The translations under genes and the position numbers were made by a program. From contig NC_071667.1 of the NCBI RefSeq assembly GCF_028554725.1, positions 30,089,501 through 30,153,500 on the forward strand: a stretch of 64,000 nt of DNA, given 5' to 3'. The notes below the pieces were generated by a model. That model searched no databases and was not told the origin of the DNA. It was given only the letters and a program-made list of their open reading frames with translations. Shown here piece after piece: positions 23,385 through 35,310 of this stretch (position 1 is its first letter; the number at the start of each line of letters is the position of its first letter). This DNA comes from Zeugodacus cucurbitae. Lineage: Eukaryota; Arthropoda; Insecta; Diptera; Tephritidae.

Positions 23385-23597
23385 ATGTTAAAAGTTTCTC
23401 TTTATTCTGTAAAAGTTTTCCTTATGTGGACTTTTACCGTGTTTGGAATATTTTATCTACCACAACTTTATGGAATTTGCAGTGTATTCAACGTAACCTC
23501 AATACCCATTATATTGTTTTTAGTCTTTGATATTATTCGCGGCTTCAGCATTTGGGGGTTACACATTACGTTAATCTGGAAGAGATTTCGTTGGTGA
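23385..23597 (+). pseudogene. possible two-TM receptor remnant
   Basis: A 70-codon frame encodes two strongly hydrophobic segments: about residues 10-30 (VFLMWTFTVFGIFYLPQLYG) and about 40-63 (ending ITLIWKRFRW). The spacing, the polar SLYSVK lead-in and the basic end resemble TM6-TM7 of Methuselah-like GPCRs of flies. The similarity is weak, no upstream TM1-TM5 was found, and AT-rich DNA readily yields hydrophobic frames. It may be a receptor relic, an isolated exon or chance. Confidence 0.2.
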
Positions 23598-23811
23598 AGC
23601 CACAAAGCCTTTTGAAATTCGCAACAGCCGCAGGCATCCTAAAGGATGATTACTCCTCATTAACTAAGTGACGGCACTCCATCTGGTATCGCAAAGGACC
23701 AAAAGTGGTCTATGTGTAGCTTTTTAACCTACCAGAGTAACCTAACCTTCATATTATTCGCATGAATTATAAACATATTTCAGCCAAATTTTAGTTCTTT
23801 ACGTCTCTTAA

Positions 23812-24448
23812 AGGGTTACATGAGTTTCGTGGGTTCAAAAAATCGATTTTTTGTGTTTTGGCTTATTAATTTCTACAATATCTCAAGAATAATATCCTAA
23901 ATTTTTCGGAGATATAGCCTTTGGAAGGTGTGCGCCCCAAGACAGATATAATTGTTACTCAAAATTTAAACGCGTTTATCTCGGAATCATGTTTTCAAAT
24001 GTTCTCGAAAACGACTCAACCGATCTTGATGAAATTTTGCACAGTTGTTCGAGATACAATTTACTTATGTTTGGATTCTTTTTTTTTCAATTACAACTAT
24101 TTAAAAAAAAGTACAAGCAAATTTGACCGACATTTTTATTTTTTTGGAAAAATGTCTGCAAAAAATTCAAATTTTTACTTTGTCTTTCCTTCGTTCAAGC
24201 ACGAGTTTGTGGTCTTAACTAAAACACTAATTTTGGTTTTTTCTGCTTCGATGATCCTGTCAGGAGTTATGTTGACAATGCGGACGCACTTTTTTCCGAG
24301 GGTTCACCGGAAATGACGTCACAATGGAGGAGTTTTTTTTTTTTTAATTTCAGATTTCAGATTATTCTTTAAATATGTATCTATAAGACAGAAACAAAAA
24401 AAAATTTAAAATTGACCTTTTTTAACCCTACAAAACACATGGAACCCC
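23812..24448. mobile_element. TTAA-flanked MITE with ~32-bp TIRs
   Basis: The left end AGGGTTACATGAGTTTCGTG and the reverse complement of the right end, GGGGTTCCATGTGTTTTGTA, form imperfect inverted repeats that continue into GGGTTCAAAAAA / GGGTTAAAAAA. TTAA sits immediately outside both ends (23808-23811 and 24449-24452), as for piggyBac-type target duplications. The 637-bp interior has no transposase, so this is a non-autonomous copy. The piggyBac assignment rests only on TTAA and is tentative. Confidence 0.65.
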
Positions 24449-24452
24449 TTAA

Positions 24453-27400
24453 AAGTTTTCTTATAATTAATACTCTGAGTAAATATTGAGTTAGCACGTC
24501 CATGAACGGGATAGTGTTCTAGAATATAAAGGACTACTAAGGGTGCATTCGGGTACTTTCGTATGTTGATAAAAACTTTGAGATTAATACTTCATCTATT
24601 TGTCCATGTCTTTAGTTGTTATAGTAGATGAAATTATTACAGATTCACTTCATTTGTCGGATTCACATTTTAGTAAATCGTTCGATGAAACGAGGTCGTG
24701 AATATTAATTTTTAAGAATTTATCATTTAGTTGAGCAGCATTCTGCAGTTCCTAAATTGTAGCATCAGCCAAATAAATAAACTATTATAAACTAAACAAT
24801 ATAAACTTTTTATATACAGGATTCTAGTAACGCCTCTATAAAAACTGTAATAAAAGATAAATTTCATTACAAATCATTACATAAATACATACAACATTAC
24901 ATTAAATATTCAATTAAAGATATATCTCTGCAATACTTGAGATAAGGACCCCCAAACAAAATTACAAAGGAAATAACACCAACGCATTGAACTACTGCGA
25001 GTTCACTCATGGAAACCTCTGCAGGAGAGCTTTGTTGACTTAGAAACGACAAAAGAAACTTACATATCTACAAACATATATGTATAAATAAACACCATCA
25101 GCGTAAAATAAGAACTTACTGATGAACTTAATTAAATCGAACCCCAAAAAGGTAAACAATAGAAATAGAAAGCCATAGAAATTTCGCAAAACAATTTTTA
25201 CTGAACTGAACAGCCTTATTTATAGTATTTTAGAAGAGATGCAATGACGTTAAGTTTGCTTTGTGAGAATTTTACAATTTTTTACAAAATCTTGGGTTTT
25301 TCAAAAAATCATTTTTATTTTATTTTCGTTAAGTGTAATATCTTAAACATATTCTCTGAAAATTTGAAGTTGATCCGATAATTACTTGTCGAGTTTATCG
25401 ACAAATAACAAAGAGCGTTCGGGCACTCCAAAACACTAGTGTGAAACTTTAAATGCGTTTTTCTCTCAAAACTATGTTTTTTGAACTGGTGACAATGGTA
25501 ACTCGAAAACATCTTTTAGAATGCATAATAAACACAGGCCTGATAGAAGGATTTTTTTTCAAAAATTTTGATTTTTAAGACCAATCAAAAGTTAGATTTT
25601 TTCCGAATATCTAGAAAAAAATATCCTGAGGGCGCCCTTTTGTGAATTTTATTTTTGAAATTGATTATCTATTATTTTTTTTTTTGAATTATAGAATTTG
25701 AATAGATAATCATTTATAAAACTAATTTTTTTATCCGATTGATTTTAGATAAATCTCCAAGGACTTATAATGGTCACCGGACTTTTTTTGGAACTGGGTC
25801 AACACAAACAGCTATAATTTTGGAAATTATAATATATTTTTTCAAATTTTCGTGACTTCAAGTCAAAATATTGTATAAATAATGCCATATTATTACTTTT
25901 GTAAAATAACATGATTGAATAGAAATTCTAATTTTTTCTTGTCTCTGACTACCCCTAACCCCTTATGCTAATTTTCAGCCTATTTAAAAGCTTTCATGTG
26001 TGTAAGTTCCGAAAATTGGACATTGGGCGATTTACCGATCATCCTTGGGCGAAATCTAATATTTCATGAACTACTCGATTGATTTCATCCAAATTTAGTG
26101 ATCACTACAATTACAGAATTTGGCGCAGTCGAACTATAACCACCCATATAGCGAAAAATCTAAAACTAATATAAATACATATATAATCATCATAAGTCAA
26201 CACGAGTTTTCACGATTGCTACATGTTATAGAAGTGTCACTTAACTCACCTCACGTAGTATTAATACTTAAGCCTCATAACAAAGCAATAATTTCTTATA
26301 ACTAAGTTTTTTGGCAAACAAATGGAAATACAGCGTATTTATATAGAATTAAAGTATCTCGGAAAGACGCCGCTAATCTCATCTCTGTTCGAGTTTACAG
26401 TGCTAAGTACGAAATCTCGCGTTAACTTACATTACTTCGGATTACTTACATTCAATATATTATGCAAATAGACATACATATGTACATATGGATATTTGTA
26501 CGTACAGATACATACATATGTGTTATTCAACAATTTTGTACATTTCCTCCAATACTTATATGTTTATGTATGTACATACACTATGCACTTGTGTACAGAA
26601 CTCATTTGAACTTTCCATTTAATAACCGCTAACTATTTACTAAAACAAAAATATTTACTCAAGGCGCAAATAGTCTAAGAAAATAAAGATAATTTACGGT
26701 CATTATAGTTTGTGGAATCACAAGCAACTACAACAAGTTAAATAAAGTTTATATTTAGTAGATAAAAATAAATTGAAGATATTGTTAAATATACTCCCTT
26801 ACGTATGAGCGTAGCGACTAGAATCCTCAAATAGTTCTCCATTTGGCAATATAATCTGGAAATAATTAAAAAAATTGACGAATTTCAGTAAATTATTTTC
26901 AAAAGAACGTTTCAGTTGTAATAAAAATATTGCAAAAAATTTACAAGATAATTTACTAGAACGTGCGATATGCCATTTGAAAAATGAAGTCGGTTTGAAA
27001 TGACTGAAGACAAGACGCGTTTAAAGTGTTACTCGCTGATCTGATGGACAACAACATTTTTTGCGCTATTCTTTCAATTGTACTTCAGCCTGAAATTCAT
27101 TTTGAAAATCATAGACTAGCCTAACTTCTCAAATAACTTTCTTCCAATTTGGAGATATCTAGGTGAAGCTTGGTACCCACTTTTTTTGTGTTTAAAGTAT
27201 AATTTAAGTAAGTTTATGTAGTAAGAAAGATGTAAGTAGCTACTAAATATAGTTAAGAATGAAAATTATTTTTATCTGATTATAGATGAGAAATTATTTT
27301 ACTAGAAAAAATAAAGTCAGAATTGTCTACATAGATATATAGGTACTATAGATATATATATAGATAATATAGATACAATTAAAGATGACAGCCTGAATTT

Positions 27401-27710
27401 ATAACCAACTTTTGATGATAAATTACATCTTACTAAATGTTATACTATAAAACAAAATTATACATGATAATAAATAAATATTTAGTAATAAATCTTAGTA
27501 ATAATTTGAATGATCAAACTATGTGATAGAAAGTTAAAAGTCTGCCATCGATAATATAACGATGTTTCTAAGCCTGAATAACAAAAATGCCTTGATACCC
27601 AAAAGGAAAGGCTAAATTTTAATTCGAAAAAATACATGGATTAAGCATTGCATATGTCAATAGTATAAAATATAAAATTTTCAAAAATTTAACCAGTAGT
27701 TTTAGAAGTA
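24453..27710. other. very AT-rich intergenic DNA
   Basis: No gene was recognised. 25200-25990 contains sequence reminiscent of the interior of the MITE at 23812 (for example phrases about AAACGCGTTT next to TCTC, and long A/T runs), suggesting an old relative without clear ends. 27300-27540 is nearly pure A+T with ATAGATATA repeats. Confidence 0.45.
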
Positions 27711-28140
27711 CAGTATACTCTCAAAAAGTAAATTCTCAGAAAGTAAATAATCGCGGAAAAGTTAATCACCTTTAAGATTACACATGCACCTCGAAAAAGT
27801 AAATTTTTTAATCTACTTTTCAGAGTGTGATAAAAAATTCGAAACGAAGCAAGCAGCGTCTCTCTTGTTTACCGCGTCTTTTTAGTAAATAAACTCTCCT
27901 ACTTGATCCACTGATTTAAAAATGAAAACGATGCAAATCAGGTGTCAGACTTTTTGAATTGTCGTACAAAAATGGTCAGAAAATATATTGCAAAAGAAAA
28001 AAAACAAAAGAATATTCAAGATTTTACATATGTCTGTATGTAAATGTAAATATGTTTTTCATGTAAATCCATATATTTTATTGAAGCAAATAAATGGATT
28101 AATTTTTTAAGTTTAAAAATGCATTTAATATTATAAAAAC

Positions 28141-28147
28141 AGATAAT
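28141..28147. repeat. target site duplication (left) of the Jockey-like LINE
   Basis: AGATAAT precedes the LINE and recurs at 32102-32108 directly after its A-run. It is the best direct repeat at the two borders. Its short length leaves some doubt. Confidence 0.5.
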
Positions 28148-28148
28148 A

Positions 28149-29321
28149 ATTGGTATTGACCGCTACGTCAATATTAAAAGGAAATCAAGTCCTTTAAAGT
28201 CAGCGGTCAATTCCAAAAAATTCCAACCAGCCACGCTTGATACAAATAAGCCAGGAACTTTAAATGGCAACAGATTTGCCATACTAAGCAATGGATCGAA
28301 CGACGATGCGAAGGGTACCACCACAGTCGTGAATGCCAAGCCGCCGCCAATATATTTGCGAGAGCGTAGCTCTAATGTACTTGTTGCGAAACTAAGTGAA
28401 ATTGTAGGTACTAACAATTTTCATATAGTGCCTTTGAAAAAAGGCAATATAGATGAAACTAAAATACAGTCCTACACTGAGAAAAGTTTTATGGATATAG
28501 TGAAATTTTTGTCAAATAACAATAAAAACTATTATTCTTATCAACTGAAGAGCTCGAAAGGCCTAGTTGTTGTTGTAAAAGGCATAGAGTCTTCGGTAGA
28601 GTCTAATGATGTCAAAGAAGCCCTTGAAGAATGCGTAGTAAATATCTTCAATAGAAATAAGGTACCACAACCAATGTTTAAAGTCGAATTGCTGCCAAAC
28701 TCTAACCCAATTAAAAGGAATGAAACCCATCCAATATACAACTTAAAATATTTGTTACATCGTAGAATTACCGTAGAAGAACCTCATAAAAGAAATGGTC
28801 CGGTACAATGCACCAACTGCCAAGAGTATGGGCATACCAAGTCTTATTGCACTCTACGCAATGTTTGTGTGGTATGTGGTGATTTACACCCAACATCAAA
28901 ATGTACTCTTAAAAAAGAGGATACAAATAAAAAATGCAGTAATTGTGGAGGAAATCACACTGCTAACTACAGAGGCTGCCCTGTATATAAAGACTTAAAA
29001 TCAAAATTATCGCTGGGAATTCAAGCTCGTCGTAACCAAATGATGAATATCCCTCGTAACGAAAATATAGTAGTTACAGACCAGAGTTCGAAACCTGGTA
29101 ATTCTAAGAATAGTCTTATCCAAGGAAGCTATGCAAATGTGCTAAAAGGCAGCGTTGTGCAAATGCAACAACCCCAAAATCCACCTAATGGAGGTATTGA
29201 AAATATGATCCTAAACCTTACTCAATGTATGACACAATTTATGTCTAGCATGCAAAACATGATCCAAGATTTAATCAAATCACAAAATCAAATGCTACAG
29301 ACCTTATTATCTAAAAAATGA
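28149..29321 (+). CDS. Jockey-like ORF1 (gag-like nucleic-acid chaperone), N-terminally truncated
   Basis: The frame is open from the element's left boundary to TGA at 29319-29321, with no ATG at its beginning, consistent with 5' truncation. Three zinc knuckles lie in the C-terminal half: CTNCQEYGHTKSYC (from 28809), CVVCGDLHPTSKC and CSNCGGNHTANYRGC. This is the gag-like arrangement of Jockey-clade ORF1 proteins, which coat LINE RNA. The C-terminus is Gln/Asn/Met-rich. No stop or frameshift is seen in the retained part. The stop overlaps the ORF2 ATG by the ATGA arrangement, suggesting coupled translation in the parent element. Confidence 0.75.
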   Translation: MGIDRYVNIKRKSSPLKSAVNSKKFQPATLDTNKPGTLNGNRFAILSNGSNDDAKGTTTVVNAKPPPIYLRERSSNVLVAKLSEIVGTNNFHIVPLKKGNIDETKIQSYTEKSFMDIVKFLSNNNKNYYSYQLKSSKGLVVVVKGIESSVESNDVKEALEECVVNIFNRNKVPQPMFKVELLPNSNPIKRNETHPIYNLKYLLHRRITVEEPHKRNGPVQCTNCQEYGHTKSYCTLRNVCVVCGDLHPTSKCTLKKEDTNKKCSNCGGNHTANYRGCPVYKDLKSKLSLGIQARRNQMMNIPRNENIVVTDQSSKPGNSKNSLIQGSYANVLKGSVVQMQQPQNPPNGGIENMILNLTQCMTQFMSSMQNMIQDLIKSQNQMLQTLLSKK

Positions 29322-31968
29322 GTATACTAAATATTTGTTTATGGAATGCCAATGGTATAAACCAACACAAACTGGAAATAATACAATTTCTGACTGAAAA
29401 AAGCATAGATGTTATGCTGCTATCAGAAACTCATTTAACAAATAAGAACAATTTCTTTATACCGGGATATAGACTTCATGCTACAAATCATCCAGATGGA
29501 AAGGCGCACGGTGGAACAGCAGTATTGGTTAGAAATCGGTTAAGCCACCACGCTTTAGAACCGCATGCTACTTCCCAGTTACAAGCTACAACAATATCTT
29601 TGAAAAATCGGGGTGCTGACCTTAATCTAACTGCTATATATTGTCCACCTCGCTTTAAAATTACAGATTGCGAATTTAAAGACTTTTTTGGAACGCTAGG
29701 TCCAAGATTTCTAGCAGGTGGAGATTACAATGCAAAACACATGTACTGGGGCTCACGTCTTATTAATCCGAAAGGACGGCAGCTGTACTACACTATTATA
29801 AATAAGCACAATAACCTTGACATAATATCTCCTGGTAAGCCGACATACTGGCCCAGTGATAGAAACAAAATACCAGACTTAATAGATTTTGCTGTAGTCA
29901 AAAACATAGATAGATCGCTAATAACAGTAGATACATGTACTGACTTATCTTCTGATCATTCTCCTGTACTAATAAAGTTATGCGAACAGCCCATGATAGT
30001 TGAGCCGAAAGTTTCTCTAACAACTCATAAAACAAACTGGTTGAAATATAGAAAATATATCAGATTAACATAGATTTAAAAATAAATACAGGAAGAGATA
30101 TTGATAACAGTATAGAAGAATTTAATGATGTAGTAACTAATGCAGCTGTCTTGGCAACACCAAAAAGAAAAATTAAGGTTTTTAGAAACATGACTAATAA
30201 TGAAATAGAAAAGCTTGTGAACGAAAAAAGGCGAGCTAGACGCGAATGGCAGATACATCGCTCTCCTTCTACTCAGCTTCAACTGAAATCTGCTGTACGT
30301 AAGTTAAAAAAAGCGCTTAAACGCGAGGAAGAATACAGCACTGAAAATTATATAAAGAAACTGTGTCCAAATTCTACCAAGCAAAACTCTCTTTGGAAAG
30401 CCCAAAAGTCTTTTAAGCCACCGGTAGATTCCAACATGCCTATAAGACAGTCAAATGGTAATTGGGCACGAAGTGACGAAGATAAGGCAAATTGTTTTGC
30501 AAATCACCTAGAAAAGGTATTTCAATCAAATTGCCCGAAGAACAATTTTAAGTTGCCAATCATCCACAATACCACAAACGAATCACTTGGGTCTATTAAG
30601 ACTTCAACTACTGAAATTGTTAGTATCATAAAAGAACTTAATCCAAAAAAACCGTCAGGCCACGATAATATTACTCCAAAAATGCTAATTGAGTTACCAA
30701 ATATTGCTTCAACAGTGCTCTCCTTGCTCTTTAATGCAATTTTTAGTTTCGGATACTATCCTATTTCATGGAAAAAGTCGCAGATAATCATGATAGATAA
30801 ACCGGGAAAAGACCTGACACAGCCGTCTTCATACAGACCAATCAGTCTTCTACCCTGTCTTTCTAAAATATTTGAAAAAGTGTTACTATCAAAGATCTCC
30901 TTTCCTTTATGAAAATAGGGTAATACCAACGCACCAATTCGGTTTTCGTGCACAACATGGCACTGTAGAGCAAGTAAATAGAATAACTAACGAAATTAGG
31001 AAGGCATTCGAACATAGAGAGTACTGTTCTGCTATATTTCTAGATGTGGCTCAGGCGTTTGATAAAGTGTGGCATGAAGGACTTTTGTATAAGGTTAAAA
31101 AATTTTAACTTTCCAATTGCATAAAACCTTGGAGTCCTATTTAAAAAATAGAAAATTTGCTGTAAAAGTAGGTGATTTTATATCTAATGAACGTTCAATA
31201 AGGGCTGGAGTACCACAGGGCAGTGTTTTAGGCCCAACTCTATACATCATATATACAGCTGATCTTCCAACTGCTAATAATGTTTTGACATCAACTTTTG
31301 CGGATGACACAGCTTTAGTGAGTCGTAACAAATGCCCCATTATAGCATCAAGAATATTGGCAAACCACTTAAGTTCTGTCGAAGAATGGCTAGCAAACTG
31401 GCGTATAAATGTGAATGAACAAAAGTGCAAGCACGTTACATTTTCTCTAAGACCAAAAATGTGTCCGGCAGTAAAAATGAACAATATTTTGGTGCCCCAA
31501 GCGAATGAAGTTACCTATCTTGGTATTCACCTAGATAGAAGGCTTACGTGGAGAAAACATATATCTAGTAAAATAACGTGCATGAAGATAAGAGCTGCAA
31601 ATTTAAATTGGCTTTTAAATAAAAACTCTAAACTTAGCTTAGACAACAAAGTGCTTTTATACAATGCGGTTATAAAGCCGATTTGGATGTATGGCATTCA
31701 ACTGTGGGGTACGACCTGTGCAACTAATATTGATATAATACAAAGGTTCCAATCGAAAATGCTTAGATCAATCACGTGCTCACCATGGTACATGCGCAAT
31801 GAAAATATCCATAAAGATCTTGGTATCCCTATGGTAAAGAAAGAAGTAGAGGACAGCAGATTGAAATATATATCTAAACTCCGTGATCACCCAAACCCAT
31901 TGGCTAATGCTTTAGTACATTCCTGCGATCAAACACGCCTAAAAAGAAGGGATATGCCTGCGTACTAA
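29318..31968 (+). pseudogene. Jockey-like ORF2 (endonuclease-reverse transcriptase), three frameshifts
   Basis: An APE-type endonuclease opens the frame at ATG 29318, with LWNANGIN, LLSETHL, GGDYNAKH and SDHSPV motifs. A frameshift near 30060-30075 leads to the RT part containing PKKPSGHDNITPKML and YRPISLLPCLSKIFEK. A second shift lies near 30895, followed by HQFGFRAQHGT and FLDVAQAFDKVWH. A third lies near 31100, followed by GVPQGSVLGP and the catalytic FADDTALV box, then the thumb and C-terminal region to TAA at 31966-31968. The order and motifs are those of Jockey-clade elements. All three lesions look like small indels, so enzyme production is abolished, but the domains are otherwise well kept. 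Confidence 0.85.
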
Positions 31969-32101
31969 AGAGCAACGTTTCACCAATACAGCTCAATCAC
32001 TTGGTTGAGCTTGTCTAGCTTTTAAATAGATTTAAGATTTTATAACTTGTTGTTAGGCTTAAAAACAAGCAGATTCAATAAATAAGGAAATATTGAAAAA
32101 A

Positions 32102-32108
32102 AGATAAT
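32102..32108. repeat. target site duplication (right) of the Jockey-like LINE
   Basis: AGATAAT immediately follows the LINE's terminal A-run and matches 28141-28147. Confidence 0.5.
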
Positions 32109-32192
32109 TTATGTATATATTTGGAAAAGTAAATTATTCGAAAAAGTAAATTACCCAAAATCGATCGATTTACTTTTCGAGAGTATACTGTA

Positions 32193-34706
32193 TAAAGTTT
32201 TTATAATTTTATTTTCGAACATCCAACTTTGATGTCATCTAAGCTTGATCTAAAAATGTTATCACCATTGAAACAATAAGGAAAGGTAGTTTAAACCAAT
32301 ATTTTTTAATTTTTAGTAATTGGATCCCCTAATTAGTAATAATACTTTTGAATAAGCCTTTTTTCGAACTTCGAAGTCAAATAATTCGATTTTGAAGGCT
32401 AACTTTGAAATTCGTAGAATATATGTACCTTTTTTTACTTATGACTCAATCTCCTGGAAAAATAGTAGTCAGTCGAAAAATAAAACCCGAATGGTCGATT
32501 TGAAAATAAACTAACAGGAACTGGCATATATCATTACCAAAATATGACAATTATATCGCATAATGAGATATCATGAAAGTAGCTAAATATAACAGACGAT
32601 CTCTAGATTAACAAAATAACGAATTAATAAGAAATTAATTATCTTTTTACAAAAATCACTTCAAGAATCGCTTATATAATACTGTTTATTTTAGAAAGTA
32701 TAGAACATTTTCTGTCTTCAAATAACTCACATGTCAGCATAAAACATAAAATGAGCAGCTGAAATTAAATTCTCATTCTAAACACAATGACATAGCAAAA
32801 ACAATGACTATTCGCTCAATCCTATCCACATTGGGTTTAGTTATAATCTCTAACCTTCACTGAGCGCAAAATGGTAGCAGCAAACTGCGACACATCCACG
32901 CAGAGGCATAAATTCTAACCATTTTTCACAGCTATTGTGCATATGATGTAAGCTCGCCAAAGGCGACAATGCCATTCTCCTTTCCACTGTCACTGCGTCT
33001 GAAAGGAGAAACAAAGCGAAGGCGCACCTTTCATGTTTCCCATGAGTCTAATATGTACATATATACATATGTGGCAGTGGTGGTGAGGAGCGGTGGACGA
33101 AGTTTTTTGTAGTTAAAACGCTAACCACAAGCACGCATTTCATTTCTCTCGTGTGTGTGTGTGTGACATTGCTGCGCACAGTAACAACAAACGGGCGGTA
33201 ATTACGGTGAAAAACTCATTTGCCACAAATAATAAATCTTTCAATATATAATTTTTGAAATGCCCTAAATGTAAGTTTGCGCGAACGCTTACACACACAC
33301 GCGCGCATGAGAAGTGATTTAAAGCATGGCAATAACAAAAATGCATAATTACATACATATACATTTGTATGTGGGATACGGCAACTGAATTTATGGAAAA
33401 ACTGTGCGGAGGGGGCTTTAACGCTGGCAGGAAGCTAAAGCGCACGGGGGATTGAATTCAACTTGCTGGCGCTGTTGCTCGTAATGACTGCTGGCGGTGC
33501 GGATGCCGTTTCAGATGTTCAGCGTTTTTGTTGTTGGCTGTATTTTAGTGAACAAAACTGCATCGTTAGTCTTTACAACCATGCAGCACTGTGGCCGGGG
33601 GGCATAATGTGCTGAGTTGTAGCACAAGTGCAAGTGGGGTCTATTATTATTCCTTGAAGATTGTTCAAACAATCATTATTCATAGGATGGTGCTTTAACA
33701 ACTACACAAATACATATATGTATGTATATGCACATTCATATATATATGTATGTTGAATTTGAAGTGATTACAATTCTTTAAACGCCTGTGTATGTGTAAG
33801 TTTATTTTTGTATCAAAATGCACCGTCTTTTATGAGATAGAAAAATCTATCATCGCTACACCGAAAGTTAATTTTTACTCTTGTATATTCGATACTTAAA
33901 AGTCAAACAGTCTTCGAGTAGTTCTAATTCCTCTTTGCATGGTGATTGTGCTTTAAAAACTTTACTTTATCACAACTGCGATTACGTCTTAACTACTGAC
34001 TAGGCGACACGAAGAGTCATATTCAATAAAGACTTGATATTTTCATTGTAAATGCTTTGGTTTTTCGGTTAAGATGCAGTTGAGAGATAATCCTAGCGAT
34101 TTCAGTAGTTAGAACAGTCGAGAACCCTCAAATAATGCCAACTTAATTTATTTTAAATAAATATATATTAATATCTGAATACCAAATATTGGCTACTGGG
34201 TAAATCTTCGATGATGATGGCATTGTCTTAAGTAGCTTAGACTTGCTAGTAAGCACCTATCTTATTAGTTTCTCATCGTCTTTTCGTAAATTAGTGGACT
34301 TTAAAAAAATGCTTGATATAAATATTTGAACAAAAAATGGTACGTTTGGTAACCTACAGGTTAAATTTTATGTGGACATGTGTAATAGTCTCCAATGGCT
34401 GCTGGATTCGAAAAAATCAATTTCCATGAGGTTAGGTTAAAAAAGGTTGATCTTTGCGACAGTTTTCGCGATGGATCCCACTTGGAGAGCTAAAATTTCC
34501 AGTCCGTTGTGATACCAGTAAACTCCTACATAGATATGGATCGCGATGAAGACTAATCTGGCAAGTTCGCATAGTTCGCCGAGATGTTCCAACATCAGTC
34601 TTGCGAACGCTGGAAAGAAAGGGCTAGTAATGTTACATGCTGATGTCATTACAGCAGATTCGATTTTTCACTATTTTTCCAGTTGGATAATGTTTTTGTG
34701 TCCATA
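32193..34706. other. intergenic AT-rich DNA
   Basis: No gene was recognised. Microsatellite scraps (ACATATAT, GTGTGTGT near 33150, CACACGCG near 33290) account for the short frames. 34440-34650 is a G+C-balanced patch with a 70-codon minus-strand frame of unknown meaning, possibly an unidentified repeat. Confidence 0.45.
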
Positions 34707-35310
34707 ACATTTTTTTTTTTTGTTTTTTTGTTTATTACAATTGTACCTAGTATACAATGATTAAATACTAACAACAATTCAATTCTAAAAACTTACATAT
34801 AATAATTAAAAGATAAATGTTAGAGAAATTATTTTTCTGCTACAGTTGCCTTGCTAAGTCTGAAGGCCTCTTACGTTTCAGTCGGTTTTCTCGTTCATCA
34901 GTATCGATGAGTCTGGATGCCTCTTCATTTACATGCTGTATAAACCTCATTTCGTGGGTCTTTGCAAGTTTGGCTATTTTTTACTACTGAATTCACACCA
35001 AGATCACGGTGAAGGTCAGCAGATCTAAAATACCAAGGAGCATTAACTATACTTCTTAGTACCTTATTTGGAAACGCTGAATGCAGGCAATACAGTTTTG
35101 ACTTGAGCAACACCATAGTTGAGCTCCATAGGCCCAAATTGGCTTTAGTACTTGATTATATAAAAACAGATTGTTTTCGATTGAAAGCGTGGATCTCCTA
35201 CCGACTAGATGGTAAAACTTAGCAAATTTTAAATCAAGCTCACACCTTTTTTTGAAATGCTGTTTCCAACGAAGTCCATAACAACAAACAAATTTTTTGT
35301 TGTATATAAA
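34707..35310 (-). pseudogene. 5'-truncated Jockey-like LINE fragment
   Basis: Minus-strand remnant of an ORF2 C-terminal region. LFLYNQVLKPIWAYGAQLW and IQRFQ are followed in another frame by KVLRSIVNAPWYFRSADLHR. These correspond to the segment after the RT core of the Jockey-type element at 31650-31830 (PIWMYGIQLWG, IQRFQSKMLRS, PWYMRNENIH) but with many differences. A T-rich run at 34708-34733 is the complement of its 3' A-tail. It is frameshifted, with no catalytic residues retained. Beginning only in the thumb region is typical of 5' truncation during LINE insertion. Confidence 0.75.

Larger units (their letters stand above)
28148..32101 (+). mobile_element. Jockey-clade LINE, nearly complete, 5'-truncated
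   Basis: A non-LTR retrotransposon of about 3.95 kb lies inside the pogo-like MITE. ORF1 (zinc knuckles) overlaps ORF2 (endonuclease plus reverse transcriptase) at ATGA, 29318-29321. A 3' UTR with AATAAATAAGG and a terminal A-run near 32095-32102 follow. The copy is flanked by AGATAAT direct repeats. ORF1 is open to the left boundary without an in-frame ATG there, so the 5' end is truncated. Only three frameshifts break ORF2, so the insertion is relatively young compared with other elements here. Confidence 0.85.
27711..32190. mobile_element. pogo-like MITE split by a LINE
   Basis: The left terminus CAGTATACTCTCAAAAAGTA and the right terminus, whose reverse complement is CAGTATACTCTCGAAAAGTA, are nearly perfect inverted repeats. 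They are flanked by TA at 27709-27710 and 32191-32192. The CAGT start and TA duplication fit the pogo/Tc1-mariner superfamily. AAAAGTAAAT is repeated subterminally on both sides. Removing the LINE and one of its 7-bp duplications leaves an element of about 519 bp (27711-28147 plus 32109-32190). No transposase was recognised. Confidence 0.75.

Noticed and set aside
28329..28331. GTG as the start codon of the Jockey ORF1
   Set aside because: The frame is open well upstream to the element boundary with no ATG. 5' truncation explains this better than a GTG start in a fly.
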